From positions 1 through 64,000 of the forward strand of contig JBBRQC010000009.1 of the NCBI GenBank assembly GCA_038227135.1: 64,000 nucleotides of DNA, read 5' to 3'. Positions 36,294 to 45,089 of the stretch are shown here, one piece after another. A program made the position numbers and the translations under genes. The stretch's first letter is position 1; each line of letters begins with the position of its first letter. The notes beneath the pieces were generated by a model that searched no databases, was not told the DNA's origin, and saw nothing but the letters and a program-made list of their open reading frames with translations. This stretch comes from UBA4720 sp038227135 (GTDB taxonomy: Bacteria > Gemmatimonadota > Gemmatimonadetes > Gemmatimonadales > Gemmatimonadaceae).

Positions 36294-37778
36294 TCAACGC
36301 TTCTTGGCTTTGGGGGCCTTCACCACCGGCTTCGCCTTCTGCACAGGGGCCGGCGACTCCGGCGCCATCACCGACCGATGCGCACCATTAGATGCCGCAG
36401 CTCCCGCGCCGCCTCCCCCGTTCAGGAGGGATGCAATCTCCGAGCGTACGTCGCCGGGCGTCATTCCCACGATTGTCGCGGTTCTGGTATAATCGCCGTT
36501 TGTAGAAGCGAAAGCCCGGAGCACCAGTTGCCGCCGGGTATCGGCGAGAGTCGCGCCGGGTGGGACTGAGATCGATGCGTTTGGATCCGCGCCGCGGCGC
36601 AAATGACGGGGCACGATGTCAGCCGCCGTGATCCTGTCGCCACGGCTCATGATCACGGCCCGCTCGACTGCATTCTTGAGCTCGCGAACGTTGCCCGGCC
36701 AGTTGTACGAGAGAATCCATTCCCACGCCGCCTCGTCGAAGCCCGACATCGGCTTGCCGTTCTGCTCGGCGAATCGCACCAGGAATTCGCTCGCCAGCAG
36801 CTTGATGTCACCAACGCGCTCGCGCAGCGGTGGGAGGAACAGCTCTACGACGGCAAGACGGTAGTAGAGATCCTCGCGAAGATCGTTGTCCGAGAGCGCC
36901 TTCTGGACGTCGCGATTCGTCGCGGCGAGAATCCTGATGTCGACCTCTATCTCCTTCTTCCCTCCGAGACGTCTGATCGTTCGAGACTCGATCGCGCGCA
37001 GAAGCTTGACCTGAATGTCGGGCGGCATTTCCGCGACTTCGTCGAGGAAGATCGTTCCACCGTCCGCCATCTCGAACGCACCCGGCTTTTCGTTCGTGGA
37101 GCCGGTGAAGGCTCCCTTCTCGTGGCCGAACAACTCGTTCTCGAGGATGTCCTTCGGAAGCGCCGCGCAATTGAGAGCGAAGAACGGCCCTTTCGCCCGC
37201 TCGCTCTTGGCGTGTACGGCGCGCGCGACAAGCTCCTTGCCGGTGCCGGACTCACCAAAGATCAATACGCTGGCGGTAGAAGGCGCGACGGCTTCGATGA
37301 TCTGATAGACGGAGCGCATCTCCTCGGACTGTCCGGTCAGCTCGCCGAAATGAGTCAGGCCCTCGAGCTTGGACGAAAGCTCACGATTTTTCTGCTGGAC
37401 GTTGAACTTCTCGAGCGCCTTTGGAATGAGAGCCTTTAGTCGATTGAGCTTGTCCGCGGTGAGCGGCTTTTCGACATAGTCGTACGCGCCTTCGCGCATC
37501 GCCTGCACCGCCGAGTCGACGGTCGCCTGACCGGTCACGATGATGCACTCGGTGGGAATCGAACGGAGCTGCAGCTCTTTCAGCAGCGCGAGACCGTCGA
37601 CCTTGGGCATCTTCAGGTCGGCGAGAATGACGCCGAAGCTCTCTGCGACAAGCTGGTCGAGGGCCTTCTGGCCGTCGACGGCAACGGCGACTTCGTAGCC
37701 TTCATCGCGCAAAATGGCACTCAACCCTTCTGTTATAGAACGGTCGTCGTCCGCGATCAGAATTCTGGCGTGCTTCAC
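36294..37778 (-). CDS. NtrC-family sigma-54-type response regulator
   Basis: 494 residues. Receiver domain 1-120 with ILIADDD, phosphoacceptor Asp 54 (ILADLKMPKVDG), Thr and Lys at VTGQA and EKPLTADK. AAA+ domain about 145-380: Walker A GESGTGKE, loop GAFTGS at about 222-227 (the usual sequence is GAFTGA), Walker B GGTIFLDEVAE, NWPGNVRELKNAVERAV. The C-terminal domain (about 410-455) resembles a weak Fis-type helix-turn-helix, followed by a Lys/Pro-rich tail. Family role: activates sigma-54 promoters. The GAFTGA change could alter that contact. It starts 1 base after the orphan DHp gene and lies at the end of the glycolytic operon. Confidence 0.9.
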   Translation of the reverse strand: MKHARILIADDDRSITEGLSAILRDEGYEVAVAVDGQKALDQLVAESFGVILADLKMPKVDGLALLKELQLRSIPTECIIVTGQATVDSAVQAMREGAYDYVEKPLTADKLNRLKALIPKALEKFNVQQKNRELSSKLEGLTHFGELTGQSEEMRSVYQIIEAVAPSTASVLIFGESGTGKELVARAVHAKSERAKGPFFALNCAALPKDILENELFGHEKGAFTGSTNEKPGAFEMADGGTIFLDEVAEMPPDIQVKLLRAIESRTIRRLGGKKEIEVDIRILAATNRDVQKALSDNDLREDLYYRLAVVELFLPPLRERVGDIKLLASEFLVRFAEQNGKPMSGFDEAAWEWILSYNWPGNVRELKNAVERAVIMSRGDRITAADIVPRHLRRGADPNASISVPPGATLADTRRQLVLRAFASTNGDYTRTATIVGMTPGDVRSEIASLLNGGGGAGAAASNGAHRSVMAPESPAPVQKAKPVVKAPKAKKR

Positions 37779-37779
37779 T

Positions 37780-38235
37780 TCAGTCTTTGGAATGGCTTTT
37801 ACCTTCAGGCGAGACTGTTAATATAACCCGCTCGGCGTCCTGCTCGACCCCTACGCCGATGCGGTCCGCCAGGTATTTGATGTCTGACAGCGGGCCGGTC
37901 GCTCGGCCACCGTAAATCATTAGCTCTATTCGACTTCCGCTGCCAGCTCCAGGCGCGCACCTGAGCGTCCCCTGGGCCTCAGCCGAGAGCACGACTCCGA
38001 CCAATGAGAGGAGCCCGTTCGTCAGCGCGGTCGCCTCTCCGATTTGTGTTCCAGCGCGTTCAGCGAATGACGCAATTTCGGTGGGAGCACCTTGTCGCGC
38101 CACCCGGCTCCTCACGACCTCCACGTTCACCGCAACGCCATTCAAGGCGTTTCGGATCTCGTGGCCGGCCCGGCGAATTATCTCACGAACACTGTCCAGG
38201 GCGTCCGCTTTCGCGCGCGCCGGATCGTCAGTCAC
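37780..38235 (-). CDS. orphan histidine-kinase DHp-type protein (phosphotransferase-like)
   Basis: 151 residues from GTG overlapping the fba stop (GTGACTGA, 8 bases). The N-terminal half contains an H-box-like REIIRRAGHEIRNALNGVAV (His about 25) and the helix-loop-helix shape of a dimerisation domain, with ALTNGLLSLVGVVLSAE. The second half (about 85-151: GSRIELMIYGGRATGPLSDI, GVEQDAERVILTVSP) could be a degenerate ATPase-like domain, but no N-box, G1 or G2 motif is visible. There are no membrane segments or sensors. This is reminiscent of ChpT-type phosphotransferases. It may feed or drain phosphate to the adjacent NtrC-family regulator (inference). Confidence 0.78.
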   Translation of the reverse strand: MTDDPARAKADALDSVREIIRRAGHEIRNALNGVAVNVEVVRSRVARQGAPTEIASFAERAGTQIGEATALTNGLLSLVGVVLSAEAQGTLRCAPGAGSGSRIELMIYGGRATGPLSDIKYLADRIGVGVEQDAERVILTVSPEGKSHSKD

Positions 38236-39631
38236 TCAGGTCTGCGTCATCGGGCGCCGCCTCGACCACGGCAAGATCCGGATGCGGCTGAGGCTTGTGC
38301 TGTTCGACAGGCTTCACGAACCGATCGACGATGCCGCGCGTGTTGGCGACAGCCAATTGCGTGAACAGAAAGGTGAATTTCTCCTCGTACGCGCTGGCGA
38401 GCTTGGCTTTTACATCCGGGGAGAGGTCCCAGAACCGCTTCTTGAACGCCCCAAGCGCCTTCTTCCGCGTCTTGTAGAAGAACTGCTCGTCGGAATCGCC
38501 CGCTTTGCGCTCGTCCTTCGCGTTCTCCCTCAGCCACTCGTAGATCTCTTTCCGAAGCGCATCCGAGATGTTGTCGAACAACATCGTCTGGAAGTTGGTG
38601 GCCAGGTGAATCTCCGCTGTCTCGGTACGCGGAAAGTTGTGGAATGCGGTGTCGGGTAGCGTCGACGCGCCGTGTTGCACCGCCCCCGAAAGCCCGTATT
38701 TGTCGCGGGCCACCGTCGACAGACGCGCCAGAGTGTCGAAGTCGATCTTCACATCCGCGATGCTGCCGTCGGCGAGCACCACTCCGCCGTGAGTGGTTCC
38801 AGACTGAACGCTGATCTTGGACAAGCCTTCCGTCCCCGGAGATCGCTTCCTGAGAGTCTGGTTGAAGCCGTCCATGTACGTCTGAAGCTCCTCGACCGTC
38901 GAATTCTCGGTTCCGACTTCGCCGATCTCTCCACCGATTGAAATCGTGACGCCCTCCGGCTGCAGCTCCCGGACGGTAAGCGCGAGCTCCACCGCTTGCT
39001 CGTAGTTCGTGCGCTGCTGTTCCTTGAGGGTAGGCTTGGAAAGATCGACCAGCGTCGATGTGTCGACATCGATGTTGTAGAACCCGGCGGCGATTGCTTC
39101 TCGCGCCAGCTGCTTCACCCCGTTCACTTCGGTGACCGGGTCCACGGCGAACTTTTTGGAGTTTACCTGAAAGTGGTCACCCTGGATGAACACCGGCCCG
39201 CGAAATCCCTCGCGCATCGCGGCGGCAAGCATGACGGCAACATATTCGGCGGGCCGTTGATCCGTGTACGCGATCTCCGATCGCGCTATCTCCACGATGA
39301 GAGCACCGACCTTCAGCTCTACCGCGGAGCGGAACAGGGCGCGTGCGGTGTCGTACACCATCCCGCGAATGTTCATGGCGGGAACGGTGAAGCCGCCCGT
39401 CTTCCCCGCGCCGCGCGCCAGATAGAGGTCGTGAATGGAAGCTGCCTGGACCCCGACGGCCTGTCCGATCTCCCAGATCAGCCAGCGCGCATCGTCCCGC
39501 TCATCCGGCTCTCCGAACACGGCGGCGTTGACGAGCTTGTCCATCGCCGGCGACGCTATCGCCGACTCATCGTGCACGGTCACTCGACCGTCCAGCACAG
39601 TCACTGATTTATTGAAGGGATTCACGAACAT
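38228..39631 (-). CDS. fba: class II fructose-bisphosphate aldolase family protein
   Basis: 467 residues, longer than typical class II aldolases (about 340). GGFTVPAMNIRG, PVFIQGDHFQVN (Asp-His, catalytic and metal region), FYNIDVDTSTLVD, GEIGEVGTENST and SVQSGTTHGGVVLADGS are consistent with the metal-dependent (beta/alpha)8 aldolase family. It reversibly splits fructose-1,6-bisphosphate into DHAP and GAP. The N- and C-terminal extensions are unusual, so a related ketose-bisphosphate substrate cannot be excluded. It lies 18 bases after pgi. No clear Shine-Dalgarno precedes the ATG. Confidence 0.83.
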   Translation of the reverse strand: MFVNPFNKSVTVLDGRVTVHDESAIASPAMDKLVNAAVFGEPDERDDARWLIWEIGQAVGVQAASIHDLYLARGAGKTGGFTVPAMNIRGMVYDTARALFRSAVELKVGALIVEIARSEIAYTDQRPAEYVAVMLAAAMREGFRGPVFIQGDHFQVNSKKFAVDPVTEVNGVKQLAREAIAAGFYNIDVDTSTLVDLSKPTLKEQQRTNYEQAVELALTVRELQPEGVTISIGGEIGEVGTENSTVEELQTYMDGFNQTLRKRSPGTEGLSKISVQSGTTHGGVVLADGSIADVKIDFDTLARLSTVARDKYGLSGAVQHGASTLPDTAFHNFPRTETAEIHLATNFQTMLFDNISDALRKEIYEWLRENAKDERKAGDSDEQFFYKTRKKALGAFKKRFWDLSPDVKAKLASAYEEKFTFLFTQLAVANTRGIVDRFVKPVEQHKPQPHPDLAVVEAAPDDADLSD

Positions 39632-39649
39632 GAAAAGAAATTAACTGGT

Positions 39650-41026
39650 CTAAACAGTCCACCGCGAGTCAGACCTTGGCAACGAGTCCCATTCTTTTCG
39701 CGCCTCGTCCGCTCCCGGGCGGCCCAGCAGGGCATACGCAAACTGCTTTCCGAGCTCGACCCCCGGCTGGTTGAACGCGTCGATCGCGTAGAGCTGCCCG
39801 GCATAGGCAGTCGCGATCTCGAGCAGCATCATCAGCTGCCCCACATGCGCCGCGTCAACGCGATCGAGATGGATGGTCATGTTGGGCCGGCCGCGCTTTG
39901 CCAGCGCCCCCGCCGTCGCGCGCTGTTCGATGTCGATGAGCTCGCCAAGCGAATGACCGGCGAGGTAGCCCAGCTCTTTCACATCCGCAAATGCGGCCGG
40001 AATTTTCACGTCAGTCGTTCGTTCACGCACTGAAACGAAGGTTACGGTCTTGTCCGCCGGTCCTTCCATGAACAACTGTACCTGCGCGTGCTGATCGGTC
40101 GCGCCGAGTGCCGCCAGCGGGGTGGAACCGACCGACTCCCCGTCGGGCCGCTTCTTTCCAAGACTCTCCGCCCAGAGCTGCACGAACCACGCGGCGAAGT
40201 CGCGCAGAGGATCGGAATAGGGCATGAACACGGCGATGCTCTTTTTCAGCCGAGTATCGGCCAGCCACTGGACCATCGCATATACACCGGCAGGATTGGA
40301 CGCGAGTTCGTCGCTCTCGCATCGCTTGGCCATCTCGGCGGCGCCCGAGAGAAGCGCCTTCACATCGATGCCCATCAGCGCCGCGGGAAGCGTACCCACC
40401 GGAGTCAGAACGCTGAAACGGCCACCGATGTTCGGTGGGATATCCAGCGCCGGAACCTTGATGCGTTCCGCGAGCGGGCGTAGCGCCCCCTGCTTGGGGT
40501 CGGTGACGAAGACGATGTGCCGACTGAGATCGAGCTTGTCGCGCACCAGGCGCTCATGCACAATGAGAAACTGCGCCATCGTCTCGGCGGTTCCGCCGGA
40601 CTTCGACGTGACGATGAAAAGAGTCCGCGACAACCGCAGTCTGCGGAGCAGCGCCGAGATGGATTCCGGGTCGACATTGTCCAGCACCTGTAGCCGCGGA
40701 TAATTGTCCCGCGCTTTCTCGTCGAGCATGTTCCAGCCGCTGGGCCGGAGCGCCGTGCGCAGCGCAATCGGCCCGAGCGCGGATCCTCCGATTCCGAGAA
40801 TCACGACGTCGTCGTAGTTGCCGCGTGCCTGGGCGGCAAAGCTCGTGACCTGCTCGATCAGTTTCGTGTCGCCTGGCAGATCAACAAATCCAACCGTGCC
40901 TCCACTTCGCAGTGTGTCGAAACCGCGCTTCGCCTCATTGAAGCGTGTCGCGGCCTCGCCCCACACCTTCTCGGCGATCCCGCCCGGCGAGATCATCATG
41001 TTCGAGTAATCGAGGCTGAGCGTCAT
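39650..41026 (-). CDS. pgi: glucose-6-phosphate isomerase
   Basis: 458 residues from the ATG directly after the upstream stop (TGAGATG); a longer frame inside the MBL gene is rejected. VVILGIGGSALGPIALRTAL and IVTSKSGGTAETMAQFL are the phosphosugar-binding SIS motifs; DQHAQVQLFMEGP carries the family His/Gln signature; and NQPGVELGKQFAYALL ends the protein. Interconverts glucose-6-phosphate and fructose-6-phosphate. In the operon it follows pyk and the phosphodiesterase-like gene and precedes fba, completing a set of glycolytic/pentose enzymes. Confidence 0.94.
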   Translation of the reverse strand: MTLSLDYSNMMISPGGIAEKVWGEAATRFNEAKRGFDTLRSGGTVGFVDLPGDTKLIEQVTSFAAQARGNYDDVVILGIGGSALGPIALRTALRPSGWNMLDEKARDNYPRLQVLDNVDPESISALLRRLRLSRTLFIVTSKSGGTAETMAQFLIVHERLVRDKLDLSRHIVFVTDPKQGALRPLAERIKVPALDIPPNIGGRFSVLTPVGTLPAALMGIDVKALLSGAAEMAKRCESDELASNPAGVYAMVQWLADTRLKKSIAVFMPYSDPLRDFAAWFVQLWAESLGKKRPDGESVGSTPLAALGATDQHAQVQLFMEGPADKTVTFVSVRERTTDVKIPAAFADVKELGYLAGHSLGELIDIEQRATAGALAKRGRPNMTIHLDRVDAAHVGQLMMLLEIATAYAGQLYAIDAFNQPGVELGKQFAYALLGRPGADEARKEWDSLPRSDSRWTV

Positions 41027-41027
41027 C

Positions 41028-41807
41028 TCAATCGATTTGCACGGTAAGACCATCGAACGCAGGAGCAATGCCGGCCGGGAGCTCTGCCTCGAGCTCCTCG
41101 TGGCCGGTACGGTGAGTAAGGTGGGTGAGCCAGGTCTGGCGAGCGCCGACTTTCTTCGCCGCGGCGACCGCTTCGGAGACGCTGAGGTGCGTCGGGTGCG
41201 ATGTGCGAAAGAGCGCGTTGAGAACCAGCACGCTGACGCCACGAAATGCACTGACCGCGTCATCCGGCAGCTCTTTGGCGTCTGTTATGTATCCGAGCTT
41301 TCCGATTCGGTACCCGTACACGGTTGCGGCTCCGTGCGGCACGGCGACCGGCAGCACGTCCACATCTCCAATGCGAATGGTCTGGCCAGCGACCACCGGA
41401 TGTGCGCGGCCTTCCGGCTTGCTCGTTCCGGGAAGGGCCTTGATCGAGTCGTCAAAGATGTAAGCGAACCGTCTTGCCAACCTCTCCATGGTCTCAGGCG
41501 GGCCGTACATGTCGATCGGATGGTCGTTCCGATCGGAAAGCGCACGGATGTCGTCGATCCCGTGCACGTGATCGGCGTGATCGTGGGTGAAGAGAATCGC
41601 GTCGACGCGACTGACGCCCGCCGCAATAAGCTGCAGCCGGAGCTCGGGGGGCGTGTCGATGAGGATATTTGTCCCGCCGTCGGTCTCCACCATGGCGCCG
41701 ACGCGGGTTCGTTTATCACGGGGATCGGTCGATTTGCACACCTCGCACGTACATCCAATCTGGGGGATGCCAAAGCTGGTTCCCGTCCCCAGAAAGGTGA
41801 GCTTCAG
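41028..41807 (-). CDS. PhnP-like metallo-beta-lactamase-fold phosphodiesterase
   Basis: 259 residues if started at the CTG that overlaps the pyk stop (CTGA); this gives MKLTFLGTGTSFGIPQIGC, the family's usual N-terminus. No ATG, GTG or TTG is suitable; extensions further upstream read another frame of pyk. Motifs: GCTCEVCKS (zinc-binding Cys pair typical of PhnP), FTHDHADHVHGIDD (HxHxDH), AVPHGAA, and TWLTHLTHRTG with a C-terminal His. Family members hydrolyse cyclic phosphodiesters (PhnP acts on ribosyl cyclic phosphate). Substrate here is unknown; in a carbon operon it may repair or salvage a phosphate ester. Confidence 0.85.
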   Translation of the reverse strand: MKLTFLGTGTSFGIPQIGCTCEVCKSTDPRDKRTRVGAMVETDGGTNILIDTPPELRLQLIAAGVSRVDAILFTHDHADHVHGIDDIRALSDRNDHPIDMYGPPETMERLARRFAYIFDDSIKALPGTSKPEGRAHPVVAGQTIRIGDVDVLPVAVPHGAATVYGYRIGKLGYITDAKELPDDAVSAFRGVSVLVLNALFRTSHPTHLSVSEAVAAAKKVGARQTWLTHLTHRTGHEELEAELPAGIAPAFDGLTVQID

Positions 41808-43216
41808 ACGGTCTCCACCTTGAGCAGATTGGTGGTGCCCGGCATGTCGAATGGGACGCCGGCTGTAACGATGATGCGGTCCCCGTTGGACGCGAGCTCT
41901 CTTTGCGTGACAACTGTCTTCGTGCGCTCCATCATCTCGTCGTAGTCGGCGCAATGCGGAACCAGCTCCGGCACTACGCCCCACACGAGCGCCAGCTGCC
42001 GGAACGTGCGGGCTTCGTCCGTCAGCGCCAGAATCGGAACCGCCGGGCGTTTGGACGCGACGACGCGCGCCGAAAATCCGCTCTTGGTGAAGACGACGAC
42101 GAGTGGCGCGCCCAGCATGTCCACCGCGGCAACGGTGGCCGCGGCGATCGCGACTTCGGTGGTTACCACTCCTTCACCCTGCTCCGCGCCAGCAAATGGT
42201 GCGACGGGTGGGTGCGTCTCGATCTCCTTGATGATGCGCGTCATCGCCTCGACGGCGAGGCGCGGATAGGACCCGGCAGCGGTCTCGGCGGACAGCATCA
42301 CCGCGTCGGTGCCATCCATGATCGCGTTCGCCACGTCGCTCGCTTCCGCGCGCGTCGGGCGCGGGTGCTCGATCATCGACTCCAGCATCTGCGTCGCGGT
42401 GATCACCGGCCGGCCGTACTTGTTGGCGAGCCTGATGATGCGTTTCTGCGCGCCCGGCACCGCCTCGAATGGAAGCTCGACGCCGAGGTCTCCCCGCGCG
42501 ACCATGACGGCGTCGGAAGCGCGGACTATCGCATCGATGTTCTGGAGAGCGACATCCTTCTCGATCTTCGCCACCACCAGCAGCCACTGCGGGATCTTCT
42601 TCCGTAGCGACTCGATGTCTTCCGCGCGCCTGACGAAGCTCAGCGCGAGATAATCGACTTCCTGCTTCACAGCGAAGACGATGTCCGCTTCGTCCTTTTC
42701 TGTGATCGAGGGCGCCGAGACCTGGACACCGGGAAGATTCAGGCCCTTGTGGCTGTTGAGATCACCGCCATTGAGCACCCGCGCTTTTACTCGAGCATTG
42801 CCGACCTCGAGCGCCACGAGCTCGATGAGCCCATCGTTGATGAGAATTCTGTCGCCCACCCGGACATCGTTTGCCAGCTGGTTGTAGGTGACGGGGATCT
42901 CTCCCTTCTTCTCCTCTCCTTCGTGCACGAGGACCAGGTCCTCACCGACGGCGAGCTTCATCGGCTTCGGAAGATCGCCGATTCGTATGCGGGGCCCCTG
43001 AAGGTCGCCCAGGATGGCGATGGGCTTGTTGGCTTCCTGCGCCAGCTGCCGAACCATCTTGATCGTCGCCGCGTGCTGCTCGTGCGTGCCGTGCGAGAAG
43101 TTCACGCGAGCGACGTTCATCCCGGCATCGATCAGCCCCCGAATAGCGTCAGCGCTTGCAGTTGAAGGACCAAGTGTGCAGACGATCTTGGTGCGCGGTG
43201 TGTAGATGCCGGTCAC
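41804..43216 (-). CDS. pyk: pyruvate kinase
   Basis: 470 residues from GTG overlapping the tal stop (GTGA). TKIVCTLGPSTAS, VNFSHGTHEQH, VMVARGDLGVELP, ITATQMLESMIEHPRPTRAE and DGTDAVMLSAETAAG are the active-site and metal motifs. The C-terminal allosteric domain ends with a GTTNLLKVETV-like tail. It makes ATP and pyruvate from PEP. It is the second gene of a run that includes tal, pgi and fba. Confidence 0.96.
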   Translation of the reverse strand: MTGIYTPRTKIVCTLGPSTASADAIRGLIDAGMNVARVNFSHGTHEQHAATIKMVRQLAQEANKPIAILGDLQGPRIRIGDLPKPMKLAVGEDLVLVHEGEEKKGEIPVTYNQLANDVRVGDRILINDGLIELVALEVGNARVKARVLNGGDLNSHKGLNLPGVQVSAPSITEKDEADIVFAVKQEVDYLALSFVRRAEDIESLRKKIPQWLLVVAKIEKDVALQNIDAIVRASDAVMVARGDLGVELPFEAVPGAQKRIIRLANKYGRPVITATQMLESMIEHPRPTRAEASDVANAIMDGTDAVMLSAETAAGSYPRLAVEAMTRIIKEIETHPPVAPFAGAEQGEGVVTTEVAIAAATVAAVDMLGAPLVVVFTKSGFSARVVASKRPAVPILALTDEARTFRQLALVWGVVPELVPHCADYDEMMERTKTVVTQRELASNGDRIIVTAGVPFDMPGTTNLLKVETV

Positions 43217-44349
43217 TTCCCGCCGGGTGCGAGTGAGCCAATCTTTGCTTCAAGGCCCGCGAGCAATTCGTCGAAGGACTTCTGGAAGCTGGCGATGCCT
43301 TCCATGAGCAGCTTGTCGGTGACTTCGCGCATCGAGATTCCCGCTGCCTCGAGCTCCTTGAGCACTGCCTCTGCGGCTGACACTTTCTTGTCGACGGTCT
43401 TCGACACGGCGCCATGATCCTTGAACGCATCGATTGTCGCCGGCGGCATCGTGTCGACGGTGTCGGAGCCGATCAGCTCCTCGACGTACATCACGTCACG
43501 ATAAGCCGGGTTCTTGGTGCTGGTGCTCGCCCAGAGCGGGCGTTGCACGCGAGCGCCTTGCCTGGACAGCGCTTCCCATCTCGGTCCCGAGAACTTTTGG
43601 GAAAAGAGACGGTAGGCGAGCTTCGCGTTGGCGATCGCTGCCCTGCCCTTGAGCATCTGCAGTCGCTCCTTCTCCAACTGCGATGCCTTTGCAATCATTG
43701 CGTCCAGGCGTTTGTCGATCTCCGTGTCCACCCTGCTCACGAAAAAGCTGGCGACGGACGCGAGGCCATCGATGGGCTTGCCCGCCTTGACGCGATCAGC
43801 CAGGCCGGCGAGATATGCTTCGATGACGCGCTCATGAGCATCGATTGCAAACAGCAGCGTGATGTTGACGTTTATTCCCTCGGCGATCAAACGCCGCACG
43901 GCAATCGCGCCCTCCGGAGTGCCGGGAACCTTGACCATCACGTTGGGCCGGTCGACCGTCTTCCAGAGCCTGCACGCTTCCTCTACCGTCGCTTCCGCGC
44001 TGTTCGAAACTCCGGGAGAGACTTCAATCGAGACATAACCGTCCGCGCCGCGGGTCGAGCTGTACACTCCCGCGAAAATGTCGCAGGCGTCGCGCACGTC
44101 CGTGGTCTCGACGAGCTCGAACAGCTGCATCGGCGTGAGTCCATGGTCGGCGGCAAGTAGCTGTTCATCGTAGGCCTCGCTCGAGGCGAGGGCCTTCTGG
44201 AAAATCGTCGGATTGGAGGTCATACCCGTCAGCGCGTCATCGCGGACGCGTCGCTCGAGCTCGCCATCCGTCAGCATCCGGCGGTCGATGCTGTCGAGCC
44301 AGATGGACTGACCGACGTCGTGCAACTCCTGGAGTCGATTCTTTGCCAT
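43213..44349 (-). CDS. tal: transaldolase
   Basis: 378 residues from ATG preceded by GGAGAGGGGGAT; an upstream in-frame start lacks support. IWLDSIDRRML, DALTGMTSNPTIFQKAL, SIEVSPGVSNSAEATVEEA and RPNVMVKVPGTPEGA (Schiff-base lysine) are clear, followed by INVNITLLFAIDAHERVIEAY and RPLWASTSTKNPAYRD. Length of about 370 residues fits the actinobacterial-type transaldolase. It links pentose phosphates to glycolysis. First gene of the seven-gene carbon metabolism run; a TAGAATTG sequence lies upstream. Confidence 0.95.
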   Translation of the reverse strand: MAKNRLQELHDVGQSIWLDSIDRRMLTDGELERRVRDDALTGMTSNPTIFQKALASSEAYDEQLLAADHGLTPMQLFELVETTDVRDACDIFAGVYSSTRGADGYVSIEVSPGVSNSAEATVEEACRLWKTVDRPNVMVKVPGTPEGAIAVRRLIAEGINVNITLLFAIDAHERVIEAYLAGLADRVKAGKPIDGLASVASFFVSRVDTEIDKRLDAMIAKASQLEKERLQMLKGRAAIANAKLAYRLFSQKFSGPRWEALSRQGARVQRPLWASTSTKNPAYRDVMYVEELIGSDTVDTMPPATIDAFKDHGAVSKTVDKKVSAAEAVLKELEAAGISMREVTDKLLMEGIASFQKSFDELLAGLEAKIGSLAPGGK

Positions 44350-44429
44350 GCCTATCCCCCTCTCCAATTCTAACTATCCCTACGCCGTCGCGCGCCTCTT
44401 GCGCGGCTTGAACCAGGTGCTAACTGAAC

Positions 44430-45089
44430 TCACCGCCCGATCCGCCAGTCCGTCGAGAGCTCAGTGTTCCCCCATGCGAACTTGAGAACGCCGTGCGGGA
44501 AGGTCGTAGAGGGAGGGGCTTCGACCGCGGGCACCAGCCAGAAGGTGAGGCTTTCGATCGGCTCCGCGAGCGTGCGCGAGCGCAGATCGATGCGCGCAAC
44601 ATCCTGCTTCGGATCGTAGTCCGTCCCCCACTGCAGCACTTCCTTGCTGACGATGAGCTTCCACCCGTTTCTGGTTGGCAGCGCGAACAGCGTGTAGATT
44701 CCGCGCGGGATGAACGTGTTTCCGATGGTCATGTCGACTTCCGCCGTCAGCTGCGTGGACATGTTCGCCCCCGCTCGCCAGACGGTGTCCCAGGGCATCA
44801 CACCGGGAAGTCCCACCACGTTTCGGCCGCGTGCGTGCGGCTGACCGTAGTCAATCGCGATTTTGGCGGGACCCGCCAGATTCAACGCGCCGAACCATCC
44901 GCCCTCGCCCCAACGGCTGTCGATCAACACTGCCACCGATGCGCGGGTGCTCGCGGTAGCTCTGGGGATTCTTGGAGGCGGAGCGGGCGGACTCGAAGCA
45001 GGCTGGGTTGCCGGCGCTGGTTGGGACTGAGCGCGCAAATCGGCGGCGATCACGAGGAGCGCTGCGAGAGTTACGAATCGCGTCAACAT
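44430..45089 (-). CDS. secreted DUF2911-family protein
   Basis: 219 residues from an ATG sharing one base with the preceding stop (TAATG). A signal peptide (LAALLVIAADLRAQ) and a Pro/Ala-rich linker precede the domain. DUF2911 features include KIAIDYGQPHARGRNV, LPGVMPWDTVWRAGANMST, FIPRGIYTLFALP, GWKLIVSKEVLQWGTDY, DVARIDL and LKFAWGNTELSTDWRI. Family function is unknown; such proteins are frequent in Bacteroidota and related phyla and are exported. Confidence 0.88.
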   Translation of the reverse strand: MLTRFVTLAALLVIAADLRAQSQPAPATQPASSPPAPPPRIPRATASTRASVAVLIDSRWGEGGWFGALNLAGPAKIAIDYGQPHARGRNVVGLPGVMPWDTVWRAGANMSTQLTAEVDMTIGNTFIPRGIYTLFALPTRNGWKLIVSKEVLQWGTDYDPKQDVARIDLRSRTLAEPIESLTFWLVPAVEAPPSTTFPHGVLKFAWGNTELSTDWRIGR

